A stretch of 64,000 nucleotides of DNA, taken from NCBI RefSeq assembly GCF_017368475.1, contig NZ_JAFNJE010000001.1, positions 62,001 to 126,000 of the forward strand, given 5' to 3'. Source of the DNA: Alteromonas sp. 5E99-2 (GTDB lineage: Bacteria > Pseudomonadota > Gammaproteobacteria > Enterobacterales > Alteromonadaceae). The notes below the pieces were generated by a model. The model searched no databases. It saw only the letters and a list, made by a program, of their open reading frames with translations, and was not told the DNA's origin. Below are positions 16,978 through 25,426 of the stretch, piece by piece. The translations under genes and the position numbers were made by a program. Position 1 is the stretch's first letter, and the number at the start of each line of letters is the position of its first letter.

Positions 16978-18036
16978 TCAAATCCGAAACAATTGGAGAG
17001 GGTTTACATTGCCATTGCCTGAAATAGCATCATCTACATCAAATAGAGGCCATACGTCTTTGGGAAAAAAGTGCCGACTAAAAGCATAATGCTCAAACAA
17101 GGTTTCTATTTCTGTGCAACTAAACCTTAATCCGTTAGAGAGGTTGTGCACTATATTATCAATTGCCCCGTCAAAAATACGTTCTAAGTCATGAATACTA
17201 CATTGTGGATTTGATTTTCTGCCAAAATAAAAATTAAATAATTCGCCAGAACCCCCTATTCGCTTTTCTATGTCGATAAATTGTCCATTTGGCGACGTCA
17301 ACAAAGATTCAAATAATAAGGAGCGGTCTAACATGGTATAACCGTCCCCCATTTTTACTCCATCCTTAAACACAGATTTCATAAAAATGGTATTCTCGTT
17401 CACCCTCTGATTACCTTGCTGTGTGGTAATAAAATAAAGCGCTGAACTATTCATTCCCACCAAATACGTTAATAGCTTTTGGATTGTTCCTGAGTACCCA
17501 ATGTCCACTAAAAGAGGCTTGCTCCCAGCATTTAACCCTAAGGTCTGCAAATATAATAAATAGGCTTGTTTTGAAGGCTGAATAAGGTCATTTAGCTGTG
17601 AGTGGTATTTATTTAGCAAGTCTTCTAGTTTTGACGATCCTTCAGGTAAACAGCATTCAGATTCCAGTTCTTCAACGGAAAAAATTTCATCTACTTGACG
17701 TAAAGTAAACCCGTAACGGCCCATAAGAAGCTGCTTAACCGTTCCAGCATATTTTGTATTTAAACTTAAGCTTCTGGCATTTTTGTCCGTAATAGTAATT
17801 CGGAACAAGAAACTTCTAGAGGCAAGTAAATAAAATCGATTGCGCTCTTCGGCCAACCCTTTATCCACTAGCACTTGGTAGGCTTTACTAAAAAAGTATC
17901 CTTCTCTGGCTAAAAAAACTATCTCGCTGGGATCACTTAACTCGATTTCAGTTAGCAAGTTAAAAAAATATTCGCTACAGATAGGGCCTAAAAAGTTATA
18001 CCCAAATTCGTAAAGTGAGGTTGATCTACTTGTCAT
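16978..18036 (-). CDS. COG5610-type companion domain protein of surface-polysaccharide clusters
   Basis: The protein has 352 residues when started at the ATG preceded by AAGGA; the frame continues to a TTG at 18099. Its N-terminal half contains FGYNFLGPICSEYFFNLL and IVFLAREGYFFSKAYQ. These match the part that follows the HAD domain in predicted hydrolases of polysaccharide gene clusters (COG5610). A second block, LLVDIGYSGTIQKLL, is also typical. The function is unknown. Here the matching HAD domain is in the next gene downstream (14964-16970), 7 bp away, so the two probably work together. Confidence 0.65.
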   Translation of the reverse strand: MTSRSTSLYEFGYNFLGPICSEYFFNLLTEIELSDPSEIVFLAREGYFFSKAYQVLVDKGLAEERNRFYLLASRSFLFRITITDKNARSLSLNTKYAGTVKQLLMGRYGFTLRQVDEIFSVEELESECCLPEGSSKLEDLLNKYHSQLNDLIQPSKQAYLLYLQTLGLNAGSKPLLVDIGYSGTIQKLLTYLVGMNSSALYFITTQQGNQRVNENTIFMKSVFKDGVKMGDGYTMLDRSLLFESLLTSPNGQFIDIEKRIGGSGELFNFYFGRKSNPQCSIHDLERIFDGAIDNIVHNLSNGLRFSCTEIETLFEHYAFSRHFFPKDVWPLFDVDDAISGNGNVNPLQLFRI

Positions 18037-18202
18037 ATTCCTTAGCTTTTTAAGTATTATTATAAGAATGCTATTTTCCGATATGATAGCACTCTTCAAT
18101 TCTATGGCATATGACTTATCATACTCAATTTCAACGAATATGAATCAAACGGCTAAAGCCAGCACTATGCAATTAACGATAAAAACAAACCCAAATTACT
18201 AG

Positions 18203-19120
18203 CTATTTCCACAAGGTATCAAGTTCATCAAGAAGAGCCAAATAGGCTTTGCGTTCAGTCTGTAATGTATAACTTGCAGCCAGTTGCCTTCCGAACCAAC
18301 GTTTCATAATATAAAGCGGACTAGCTAAAGCTTTCATTGCTGACTCTATTCCATGAATACAACTGGCAAACTCTAGCTCGCACTGGGTCGCATTCACTTG
18401 AGGCTTCATATACTCTTCATTAGCAACACAATGGGGAACCACGGCCCAATGGGAAAGTGCCATTGCTTCTATTCCCGGCAAATAAAATCCCTCTTTAGCG
18501 TTTGGTAGCACTAGGCTGATTTTACTGCTCGCCATTCCATCAAGTACTTCATGTTTGGGCACATATTCACTATGTATTTGCACACGGTATTGCTTTTTTT
18601 GTGCCCACTCACCGATACGTTCAGCAAGCTCGGGTTGCTTATTACCTAATATATAAAGGTCGTTTTCTTTTCTTCTATTAATTTTGGGAATGTTATGTCC
18701 CATACGAATCACTCGACAGGGGCCATTAGCATAAGGTTTGATGGCTTGATAAACTGCATCTGAAACGCAAATTCGAACGGCTTTATGCTGTAAAAACTGA
18801 AACAAGGGGTGGTCTTTATTCCCATGCCGAACATGTTGAATTAAATTAAGCTTAATTTGATCTTCATTAAACTCCCGGCTGTACTGACGCCAGTCCATGC
18901 CCGCAATAAATGCCACATCTGCGTCTTGTGGACGGTAACTGCTTTGATAGTTTAGTAAGGCTATATTTTCAAATAATTGAGACTCTATTGGAGACTGGTT
19001 GTCTAAATACAAACTCGCAGAAGTATTATCTTTAGATAAAGTATGTTGAATGTAATCTGCGACTTTTTGATGTCCACCTGTGTAGTTATGATATTGTCGA
19101 TAAAATGAATACGAACGCAT
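18203..19120 (-). CDS. Glycosyltransferase, GT4/GT1-like (GT-B fold)
   Basis: This 305-residue protein starts with ATG and GGAAG upstream. It has no signal or membrane segment. N-terminal YHNYTGGHQKVADYI resembles the glycine-rich loop of GT-B enzymes. The C-terminal block reads SKISLVLPNAKEGFYLPGIEAMALSHWAVVP, which is the E-x7-E donor-site pattern (EGFYLPGIEAMA). It is short for the GT4 family, so the acceptor domain is reduced. It opens the minus-strand run that includes the COG5610-like and RgpF-HAD genes; donor and acceptor are unknown. Confidence 0.72.
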   Translation of the reverse strand: MRSYSFYRQYHNYTGGHQKVADYIQHTLSKDNTSASLYLDNQSPIESQLFENIALLNYQSSYRPQDADVAFIAGMDWRQYSREFNEDQIKLNLIQHVRHGNKDHPLFQFLQHKAVRICVSDAVYQAIKPYANGPCRVIRMGHNIPKINRRKENDLYILGNKQPELAERIGEWAQKKQYRVQIHSEYVPKHEVLDGMASSKISLVLPNAKEGFYLPGIEAMALSHWAVVPHCVANEEYMKPQVNATQCELEFASCIHGIESAMKALASPLYIMKRWFGRQLAASYTLQTERKAYLALLDELDTLWK

Positions 19121-19215
19121 GTGTTAATCTTCCATTAGTCTGTTACTAGGTGACATCTGTGCACTTTATAGATATGTTAACGCCCATACAAATTTCTATG
19201 ACTAGTTTTAAATAA

Positions 19216-19935
19216 GTGATTAATTTACATATACTCGGTGTACAAAAGGCAGGCACAAGCGCACTTGCGAGCTTTTTAGATCAACACCCCGACATTTATG
19301 TTGTCGATGGAAAAGAAGCTCATATCTTCGACCATCCTACATTTCATAAGCAAGCCAATAAAGCACGGCAGGCGCGGTTAAAATACGATGAAAAATTGTC
19401 GAACTATCAAGGTGAGCCCATAATTTGTGATGCCACGCCAATCACTCTTTTTCGCGAACATTATCTAAAACAATGTATTGAATACAACCAAAATGCTAAA
19501 TTCATCGTGATATTGAGAAACCCATTAGACAGAGCTATATCTCATTACACCATGTCAAAACAACGTGGAGTTGAAAAACGAACTATGCTGATGGCCTTTT
19601 TATTAGAGCCTTTTCGACTATTCCCTCATTTAAAAGTGCAATCGTGGCCATTCGATAGCCCTGCCCGCCATTTTAGTTACTTGAGTAGAGGCTTTTACCA
19701 ACGGCAGCTCAAACGCCTGTATCAAAGCGTGCCTCATGACAATGTTTTTGTTTGTCACCAAGCGTCTCTTCAAAATGAACACTCGCAAACATTGAATCAA
19801 TTATTTGATTTTTTGTCGTTAACGCCAGTCTCTATCCCGCAAGAAACCGTGTTTAAATCTACTTATAAACGCGGTCACTGGAGTGACTGCTTTGCCCGCT
19901 TATATGCAAAATGTGTATTCTTTCTAATTCGATAA
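19216..19935 (+). CDS. Sulfotransferase family protein
   Basis: This 239-residue protein starts with GTG. It carries the PAPS loop LGVQKAGTSALASFLDQHPD (about 7-26) and the 3'-phosphate-binding motif ILRNPLDRAISHY (about 98-110). A Trp/Pro-rich segment and SRGFYQRQL follow. This resembles the Sulfotransfer_1/heparan-type glycan O- or N-sulfotransferases, although short. It is the only plus-strand gene among minus-strand neighbours and is convergent with the next one, with 11 bp between. The C-terminus is hydrophobic (CVFFLIR). Substrate is unknown. Confidence 0.82.
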   Translation: MINLHILGVQKAGTSALASFLDQHPDIYVVDGKEAHIFDHPTFHKQANKARQARLKYDEKLSNYQGEPIICDATPITLFREHYLKQCIEYNQNAKFIVILRNPLDRAISHYTMSKQRGVEKRTMLMAFLLEPFRLFPHLKVQSWPFDSPARHFSYLSRGFYQRQLKRLYQSVPHDNVFVCHQASLQNEHSQTLNQLFDFLSLTPVSIPQETVFKSTYKRGHWSDCFARLYAKCVFFLIR

Positions 19936-19946
19936 AAAGCTAATGA

Positions 19947-22646
19947 CTATATTTCATTAACAGATTTAGCGTTCAAACCATGTTTATCCAATAACATAGG
20001 CAAAGCAAAAAAGAACTGCTTCCCATATTTTTCATAGCCTTCAACCTCAACAATTTTCTGTAGATGCTGAGGGTTATAACAAAACATATTACCCGCTGGA
20101 TGAAGAAAACAAGACGTATCAGAGCTATATTCTGCCGTTTTTTTAAGCTCTACATATTTGCTAATGGCATGCGCCCCAAGGTCACGAGATAGAAGTTCAG
20201 TGTGATACGGCGGAACAACTAAGGCTAATGAGCTATGGTGTTCCAATGCGTTAAACGCCTTAGTTAACGCCCCCTCATCACCCAACCAAGACCAATAGGC
20301 TAACAAATGCTCTGACTTGACTCTGGGTACCGACACTTCAGAGTCTGTGTGTAAATACAATACCGATGAGTAATCAATCAATTCACTATTGAAACTCAGT
20401 AGCCAACGCTTAACTTTTGGGGCCGAAGCTGGAAAACAATGAACTTTACACTTAGTTAAGTTGCACTTTTCCAGTATTAGCCTCACCTCCGATTCCAATT
20501 TAAAACAAGTAATAATAAACAAGTCAGCTTCTATAGCAGCTGCATAAATGGCATTCAACAACTGACGAAACAAATCCAAATTTGCCACATCAATAATAAT
20601 CCCGTGCCCGTGAGTTCCCTGTTTACGTTTAAATTGTGGGTAGTTCACAACGGCGTTGGGCTCAGTAATACCAATATTGCTTTGCACCACATCTGCAGGA
20701 AAAATACTTTTCCACTGCTTGTAAATGTAATGCTGCAACAAAGGGTGAGATGCTTTAGGTATATTTTTAAGTCCATCGGTTAACCAAGAAGCGTTATCTC
20801 TCAAAATAAACGCAGCAGCCCTATTACGTATATCAACACGCTCCCCATATTCAGCATCGACACGACCAATTTCGACGATTTTTTCGTAATCGCCAATATA
20901 TTCTATTGTTAAATTAGCATGCTTCAAATGCTCGTTTTGAACCAGACTTTTTTTTCTATTTTGCAGTTCTCTTTGGCATCTCAGTGCAATTGGATTTGGT
21001 CGCTTTTCATTCTTGTTCAATGCCTTTGAAGTGTATTGCTGAGCCTCTACAAGATTATCAAGAAACAAGTTAACTTCAGCAAGTCTGGCAAGAATAGGCA
21101 CACTGTTGGGGCGTATAGCATCACCTTGTTCAAAACACTGTAGCGCTTCTTTACCATTGCCGTCTTTTCTATAAAGATCACCTAATCTCATTAGGGTGTC
21201 AGCGCTGTAGTCATAGCGAAGGGATTTAATCAAACAAAACTCAGACAGATACGTTAAATTAAATTCAACGGCTAAACTCGCAAGCTTTTTAAAAGGCTTG
21301 TCGTCAATAAATACTCTAAACAATAAAATCTGAGTTATTAATATTTCTGCGCTATCAGTGGGCTGGCTTTCAATAAAAGAAACAACGTCATCAATGTCTA
21401 TTTCTAATATATTGAATTGCGCTTTATCTGGCGAATATTCAGCAACGGGTCTGGTAGAAAACGGGTTGTCCTGAACTAATTCGTCATCGGTTAGATTCAG
21501 CCAACTGGGTTGTTGTTCGCAGTATTTGTTCCACTTAACTAGGTTCCAACTATTCGATGCCAAATGCATCGCGCGCATTTTAGATAGCTTGCTAAACAAG
21601 AAAAAATTAAATTTGTGTGTAATTTCAGATAAAGAATCGTAATCGTCTACAGAGCCAAATGATCGGCTCATAAAACTTGCAACTAGTTCGCAGGTTAAAT
21701 GGTTAGGATTGATTTTTGCTGCAAAATCAAGCAGCTCATTCCAAGTTAGTCCATTAAATTCAAGCTTGCGTAAAGAAGTATCGTCGTGCTCTAGCGAACT
21801 CGTATTTATCACCGGTACCCAATTATGACTCAAGGTTTCAGCGCTAACGTCGACAGACACATCAGAAGTAATTTGAAGCTGCGCCCATAACTCATTACAT
21901 TGCGTAATTATGTCAGGGCTAACGGATTGCATCAGTGCACTTGGAATCGATTTTGTAATTAACTCTGGCTTAAAGTGGCTTGAACTCAGCATCTCGGGTT
22001 GCAATTGAATTTTAGGTGCAAGTTGCATAATCGAAGCATTATCATTTACAAATGCCTCTTGAGAAAACAGTAGACTATTGCGCCCATGTAATTGGTAAAA
22101 TTCCAAAAGGCGTCGGTTTGTTGCCAACCACATATTAAACACCATTTCTGGTTGCTTAAAAAAACCAAAATTAAGTTTGTTTGCTTTCAAAGGCTGAGGA
22201 GTATTAACAAGGAAGCGACTGGCCCTAGATAAAATAGAATTAACACAGGCTGACCAATGTCGATATACAAAAACATAGCGTAATTCATTATTAGTCGACG
22301 CTTGCCAATCATCTAAATAAAAAACAGCCCTTGGGTCTTTAACGCCATAATACCCAGCTCCATTTGACGCTTTACCGTCTAAATAGTCTCGGATGTTATC
22401 TGAAAGCCAACTGGGTTTATATAATGGTACATCGCCAGTATAGCGCCAATCAGTACCATTAACCGCAAACACCCTGTCATGAAGTTTAACAATAGGCATA
22501 TCTTCCACATGCCCCAAAGGGTTGCTGAACGTGGCACCCATCAACTCATCTCCCATCTTCACTCCACCTTGAGCAAGAGATTGAGCAACCAGTGATGTTC
22601 CACTTCTATGGAAACCGGTACAAAGATAAAAAGTCGATGTGCTCAT
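19947..22646 (-). CDS. Multidomain protein: sulfotransferase-like, TPR and RgpF-like domains
   Basis: This protein of about 900 residues has three parts. The N-terminus is a sulfotransferase-like P-loop domain (LCTGFHRSGTSLVAQSL; later VYRHWSACVNSIL). The middle (about 500-570) has TPR-like repeats (LGDLYRKDGNGKEALQCFEQ, then LARLAEVNLFLDNLVEAQQY). The C-terminus (about 690-900) looks RgpF-like: VLYLHTDSEVS, HPAGNMFCY and ALPMLLDKHGL. I start at the ATG at 22646 because the P-loop then has normal spacing; an ATG at 22682 overlaps the upstream gene by 20 bp. No domain order quite like this is known to me. Confidence 0.72.
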   Translation of the reverse strand: MSTSTFYLCTGFHRSGTSLVAQSLAQGGVKMGDELMGATFSNPLGHVEDMPIVKLHDRVFAVNGTDWRYTGDVPLYKPSWLSDNIRDYLDGKASNGAGYYGVKDPRAVFYLDDWQASTNNELRYVFVYRHWSACVNSILSRASRFLVNTPQPLKANKLNFGFFKQPEMVFNMWLATNRRLLEFYQLHGRNSLLFSQEAFVNDNASIMQLAPKIQLQPEMLSSSHFKPELITKSIPSALMQSVSPDIITQCNELWAQLQITSDVSVDVSAETLSHNWVPVINTSSLEHDDTSLRKLEFNGLTWNELLDFAAKINPNHLTCELVASFMSRSFGSVDDYDSLSEITHKFNFFLFSKLSKMRAMHLASNSWNLVKWNKYCEQQPSWLNLTDDELVQDNPFSTRPVAEYSPDKAQFNILEIDIDDVVSFIESQPTDSAEILITQILLFRVFIDDKPFKKLASLAVEFNLTYLSEFCLIKSLRYDYSADTLMRLGDLYRKDGNGKEALQCFEQGDAIRPNSVPILARLAEVNLFLDNLVEAQQYTSKALNKNEKRPNPIALRCQRELQNRKKSLVQNEHLKHANLTIEYIGDYEKIVEIGRVDAEYGERVDIRNRAAAFILRDNASWLTDGLKNIPKASHPLLQHYIYKQWKSIFPADVVQSNIGITEPNAVVNYPQFKRKQGTHGHGIIIDVANLDLFRQLLNAIYAAAIEADLFIITCFKLESEVRLILEKCNLTKCKVHCFPASAPKVKRWLLSFNSELIDYSSVLYLHTDSEVSVPRVKSEHLLAYWSWLGDEGALTKAFNALEHHSSLALVVPPYHTELLSRDLGAHAISKYVELKKTAEYSSDTSCFLHPAGNMFCYNPQHLQKIVEVEGYEKYGKQFFFALPMLLDKHGLNAKSVNEI

Positions 22647-22662
22647 AAAGTCGTTTAGCTTA

Positions 22663-23502
22663 TTACAAACCGTGTTTAGCATATGCAGAGGCTATTTCTT
22701 CAGTAGAATATAAATGCCCATAATCTGCAGCAAGTAATTTTGATTTAATCGATAGAATTTCTGCATAGTTTTCTTCAGAAAAATGCCTTTCTGGCGTACA
22801 AAGCCTCTTTTCTTCTAACCTACTGGCTGACGCCACAAATGGGCATTTTTGTAAAACCATACCATTCGATGCAATAATATCTTCATACCGAATAATAGTT
22901 AGATGGGCTTCAGTGCGCTGCAAATACTGTTTTAAAAACCACTGATAAATTGCCCACTGCCGGTCAATTCGATTGTTAATCCCATTCAGTTGTTCTTTTA
23001 GTATTGAATCGAACCTTTCACCTCCTGGAATTCTCCCCCTATTTACAGGCAAATCTACGGTAAGCCAAGACAAAATAACATCCACAGGATTTCGCACAAT
23101 GGCAAGCACAGAATAATGGGTCAATAAAGCTGGAAGCAAGGCGGTAAACATTGCATTTTGTTTAACAAAAAGATGCACATCATCATCCACCGTTTCAGAC
23201 AACGCAATCTTCCCTCGACGGGCAGTAACCAGCCTTATACCGTCTTTTTTTATTTCACCAATGGGGTTGTCAATATGTAAGCCCCCATTATCACCATGTT
23301 CGAACGGCCGCCCTAACACTAGCGATTGTTTTAATGCTGATATGCTCGACATAATATCAGCTACGGGCTGCGCTGCAGAAATACTGTTAGGTAAAATTGG
23401 CTCATGTAAAGCCAATGTGTTGGGAATGGAATTTAATAATTTACAGCACAAGGTTGTACCAGACCTAGGTATTCCAGTCATTAAACAAATAGGCGTATTC
23501 AT
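22663..23502 (-). CDS. Sulfotransferase family protein
   Basis: This protein of about 279 residues carries the PAPS loop LMTGIPRSGTTLCCKLLNS near its N-terminus and the second motif AIVRNPVDVILSWL at about 140. A family-typical PGGERFDSILKEQ segment follows. I take the ATG at 23502; an upstream TTG frame would extend to 23526 and into the spacer. It begins only about 30 bp after the terminator of the surface-protein gene, so it may depend on transcription reading through that terminator. The product is probably a glycan or protein sulfotransferase; substrate unknown. Confidence 0.8.
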   Translation of the reverse strand: MNTPICLMTGIPRSGTTLCCKLLNSIPNTLALHEPILPNSISAAQPVADIMSSISALKQSLVLGRPFEHGDNGGLHIDNPIGEIKKDGIRLVTARRGKIALSETVDDDVHLFVKQNAMFTALLPALLTHYSVLAIVRNPVDVILSWLTVDLPVNRGRIPGGERFDSILKEQLNGINNRIDRQWAIYQWFLKQYLQRTEAHLTIIRYEDIIASNGMVLQKCPFVASASRLEEKRLCTPERHFSEENYAEILSIKSKLLAADYGHLYSTEEIASAYAKHGL

Positions 23503-23531
23503 GTTCAATAGTTCGTTATAACTCAATAAGC

Positions 23532-23563
23532 AAAAAAAAAGCCTTCATTAAGAAGGCTTTTTT
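23532..23563 (-). terminator. Strong intrinsic terminator after the S-layer-like gene
   Basis: The stem AAAGCCTTC/GAAGGCTTT (23538-23546 and 23552-23560) with a 5-base loop is followed on the minus strand by nine T residues. It ends the highly expressed-type surface-protein gene. The next gene starts about 30 bp further on, with no separate room for a normal promoter between them. Confidence 0.88.
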
Positions 23564-23582
23564 GAATCAAAGTTAACTAAAA

Positions 23583-25031
23583 TTAGTTAAGGATGATTGT
23601 ATCAGTTTCACCTGAGTTACGGTTTACGATTTGAGTAGCAGCTGAAACTTCACCATCAGCTAATTCAACATCAAGAACCGCTGCAACACGGTTGCCACCA
23701 GTAATTTCTACTAGGTCAACAGCACGAATTAAAGTAACTTCGTTAGGAGCTACAGTACCTGTAGCTACGTCAGTACCTTCAACTTCAATACCGTCTTCAG
23801 TGTAGAAAGTAAATGAGTATGCTGCTTCTTCAACACTTGTGTTAACAATGTAAATACGTTGGTTGTAATCAGCAAAGGTAGTAACGAACGGAATTTCAAT
23901 AGTAGTTGTATCATAAACTACGCTTCCCGCGTCATCACTGTATTCTACACCACTAGTTACGCCTTCAACAGTTACAGTGTAGTTACTACGTTGAGCTACA
24001 TCACCGTCATCTTCATCAAAACCAGCACTCGCACCTGCAACAGCTGCAGCATCTGCTATGTTTACGCAGAAGTAATAGGCAGTAGCAGTAGGAGTTACTG
24101 TTGAAAATACAAGTTCAGATTCAGCATCGTTTAACGTACCAGGCACTGCAGTTCCAGCAGCACAAGTATTTACAGTGTTCAATGTAAACTGACCCGCTGA
24201 AAAATCACCAGAAATAGTTAAATCAGCACCAGCTGCTACTAAATTGGTAATTCCGAACGCTGCACCATCTGGTTGAATAGTGTTAGCAGCAACAAGATCA
24301 GAAACCGTGATAAGAGCAAGACTAGCTAACTCACTATTACCTGTAATCGAAGTTGCTGTTGAAAACTCTAAGAATCCAGATTCTACTGTAGCAACCACTT
24401 CATCTGCATCTGTAAAGCTACCATCTGCGCCACTTGCAAATTGGATGTAATTAACTGCACCAGTGTTAGCCAATGTCGCAGCAATGCCATCCGCTGTTGT
24501 TTCTGCGCCGCTATTTGCTAAAAGAGCATCAGCATATAAACGATATTGAGCTGTAACTGTACCAGCCGTAGTTGCATTAATAGTAGCAGTTGCAACAGTT
24601 AACTCTGCATCAAGAGGGATACCAAGCGCCGAATCAGAAATTTCAAAAATAACGAAACTTTCACCTACGCCACCACTAGATAAAACAGCATTAAAGTCAG
24701 TGTTATCGTAAACGCCTGCTTCGTTTAAGGCACTCAAAGCTGGAACTGATCCGAATTCACCGTTAACAAGGTCAACACGAACGAATCTTGTGTCACTTAA
24801 ACCTACAGAAAAACCAACATCAAATGTGATATCTGTAGCGTTTGCGCCACCAGTAGTTGTGATAGGTAAAAAACCATCAACAAAATCAGTCGCGGTGAAC
24901 GATTCTGTAGCAACAGTTAGAGTACCGATAGGAGATGCGGTAGTTCCCGCAGCATCAATAGTAACAGTGGCTGATGCACCACCAGTGAAAGCAACGGCAA
25001 CTGCTGCTGCTAATATTTTTTTGTTAAGCAT
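23583..25031 (-). CDS. Secreted surface protein, candidate S-layer subunit (Slr4-like)
   Basis: This protein of about 482 residues begins at the ATG with GGAG 8 nt upstream. A clear signal peptide is present (MLNKKILAAAVAVAFTGGASA). The mature protein is rich in Ala, Thr, Val, Gly, Ser, Asp and Glu, acidic and poor in Lys, with only two Cys (around CAAGT and YYFCVN). Alternating beta patterns run throughout and there is no membrane segment. This composition fits a secreted beta-rich surface-layer protein such as Slr4 of Pseudoalteromonas tunicata. The family assignment is my inference by composition, size and context, not by alignment. A strong terminator and long 5' region suggest high expression. 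Confidence 0.5.
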   Translation of the reverse strand: MLNKKILAAAVAVAFTGGASATVTIDAAGTTASPIGTLTVATESFTATDFVDGFLPITTTGGANATDITFDVGFSVGLSDTRFVRVDLVNGEFGSVPALSALNEAGVYDNTDFNAVLSSGGVGESFVIFEISDSALGIPLDAELTVATATINATTAGTVTAQYRLYADALLANSGAETTADGIAATLANTGAVNYIQFASGADGSFTDADEVVATVESGFLEFSTATSITGNSELASLALITVSDLVAANTIQPDGAAFGITNLVAAGADLTISGDFSAGQFTLNTVNTCAAGTAVPGTLNDAESELVFSTVTPTATAYYFCVNIADAAAVAGASAGFDEDDGDVAQRSNYTVTVEGVTSGVEYSDDAGSVVYDTTTIEIPFVTTFADYNQRIYIVNTSVEEAAYSFTFYTEDGIEVEGTDVATGTVAPNEVTLIRAVDLVEITGGNRVAAVLDVELADGEVSAATQIVNRNSGETDTIILN

Positions 25032-25075
25032 GTAAAACTCCTGCAAGAGTAACTATAGTTTTTGTTTGTCATGGC

Positions 25076-25106
25076 GTGTGCCACCTAGTCCTGGGTGACA
25101 ATACAC
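25076..25106 (-). promoter_or_regulatory. 5' leader hairpin of the surface-protein gene with AGGA in the loop
   Basis: On the minus strand the leader folds as GTGT-(ATT)-GTCACC, loop CAGGACTA, GGTGGC-ACAC, about 45-75 nt upstream of the start codon. The loop displays AGGA, the core of a CsrA-binding site. The ribosome site GCAGGAG is a second GGA. The stem is visible in the sequence; the CsrA link is inferred. A role in mRNA stability is an alternative. Confidence 0.5.
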
Positions 25107-25181
25107 CTGACGACCCTTAATAAACTACAACACAAAGTCGTAGTTATCAACTTTTTTAATAGCAGTTTTATTAGAAATAAC

Positions 25182-25278
25182 ACTTATTTACTGAATAAGT
25201 TGATGTGGTAATTTGTAGCATGGCTTGGCGGCTCACGCAAACTTTTACCTTCTTATTTTAAAAATAAATGTAAAAGTT
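25182..25278. repeat. Two palindromes upstream of the surface-protein gene
   Basis: The first is ACTTATT-N5-AATAAGT (25182-25200). The second is a longer imperfect palindrome with arms AACTTTTAC (25240-25248) and GTAAAAGTT (25270-25278) enclosing a TTATTTT/AAAATAA inner pair. They may be regulator-binding sites or hairpins; no known operator was recognised. Confidence 0.5.
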
Positions 25279-25350
25279 ATTGTTCAGGTACCGTTTTATG
25301 GGCGCTGAGTCAATAAAGCTAACTATTTGTGAGTACATAGAAAGCATACA

Positions 25351-25393
25351 AAACGGTTAATTAGCAAACAATGATTCTTATTGCTAACCGTTT
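25351..25393 (-). terminator. Putative terminator of the gspEFGHIJK operon
   Basis: A 9-bp stem AAACGGTTA/TAACCGTTT closes an inner GCAA/TTGC pair. It lies 34 bp after the gspK stop on the minus strand and is followed by four T residues then G. The T tract is short, so termination may be incomplete. Confidence 0.55.
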
Positions 25394-25426
25394 ATATTCT
25401 TATATGAAGTTTTTATTAAATGATCA

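Larger units (their letters stand above)
25047..25426. other. 380-bp regulatory-looking intergenic region upstream of the surface-protein gene
   Basis: No protein-coding capacity was found. The region holds a hairpin near the surface-protein gene (25076-25106), two palindromes (25182-25200 and 25240-25278) and a terminator-like hairpin next to gspK (25351-25393). It separates two minus-strand genes and should contain the promoter of the surface-protein gene. I could not assign -35/-10 elements with confidence. Confidence 0.6.

Noticed and set aside
18203-23502. Signs of a mobile element around the sulfotransferase genes
   Set aside because: No transposase, integrase, terminal repeats or tRNA junction was seen; the block may be a variable region, but the sequence does not prove transfer.
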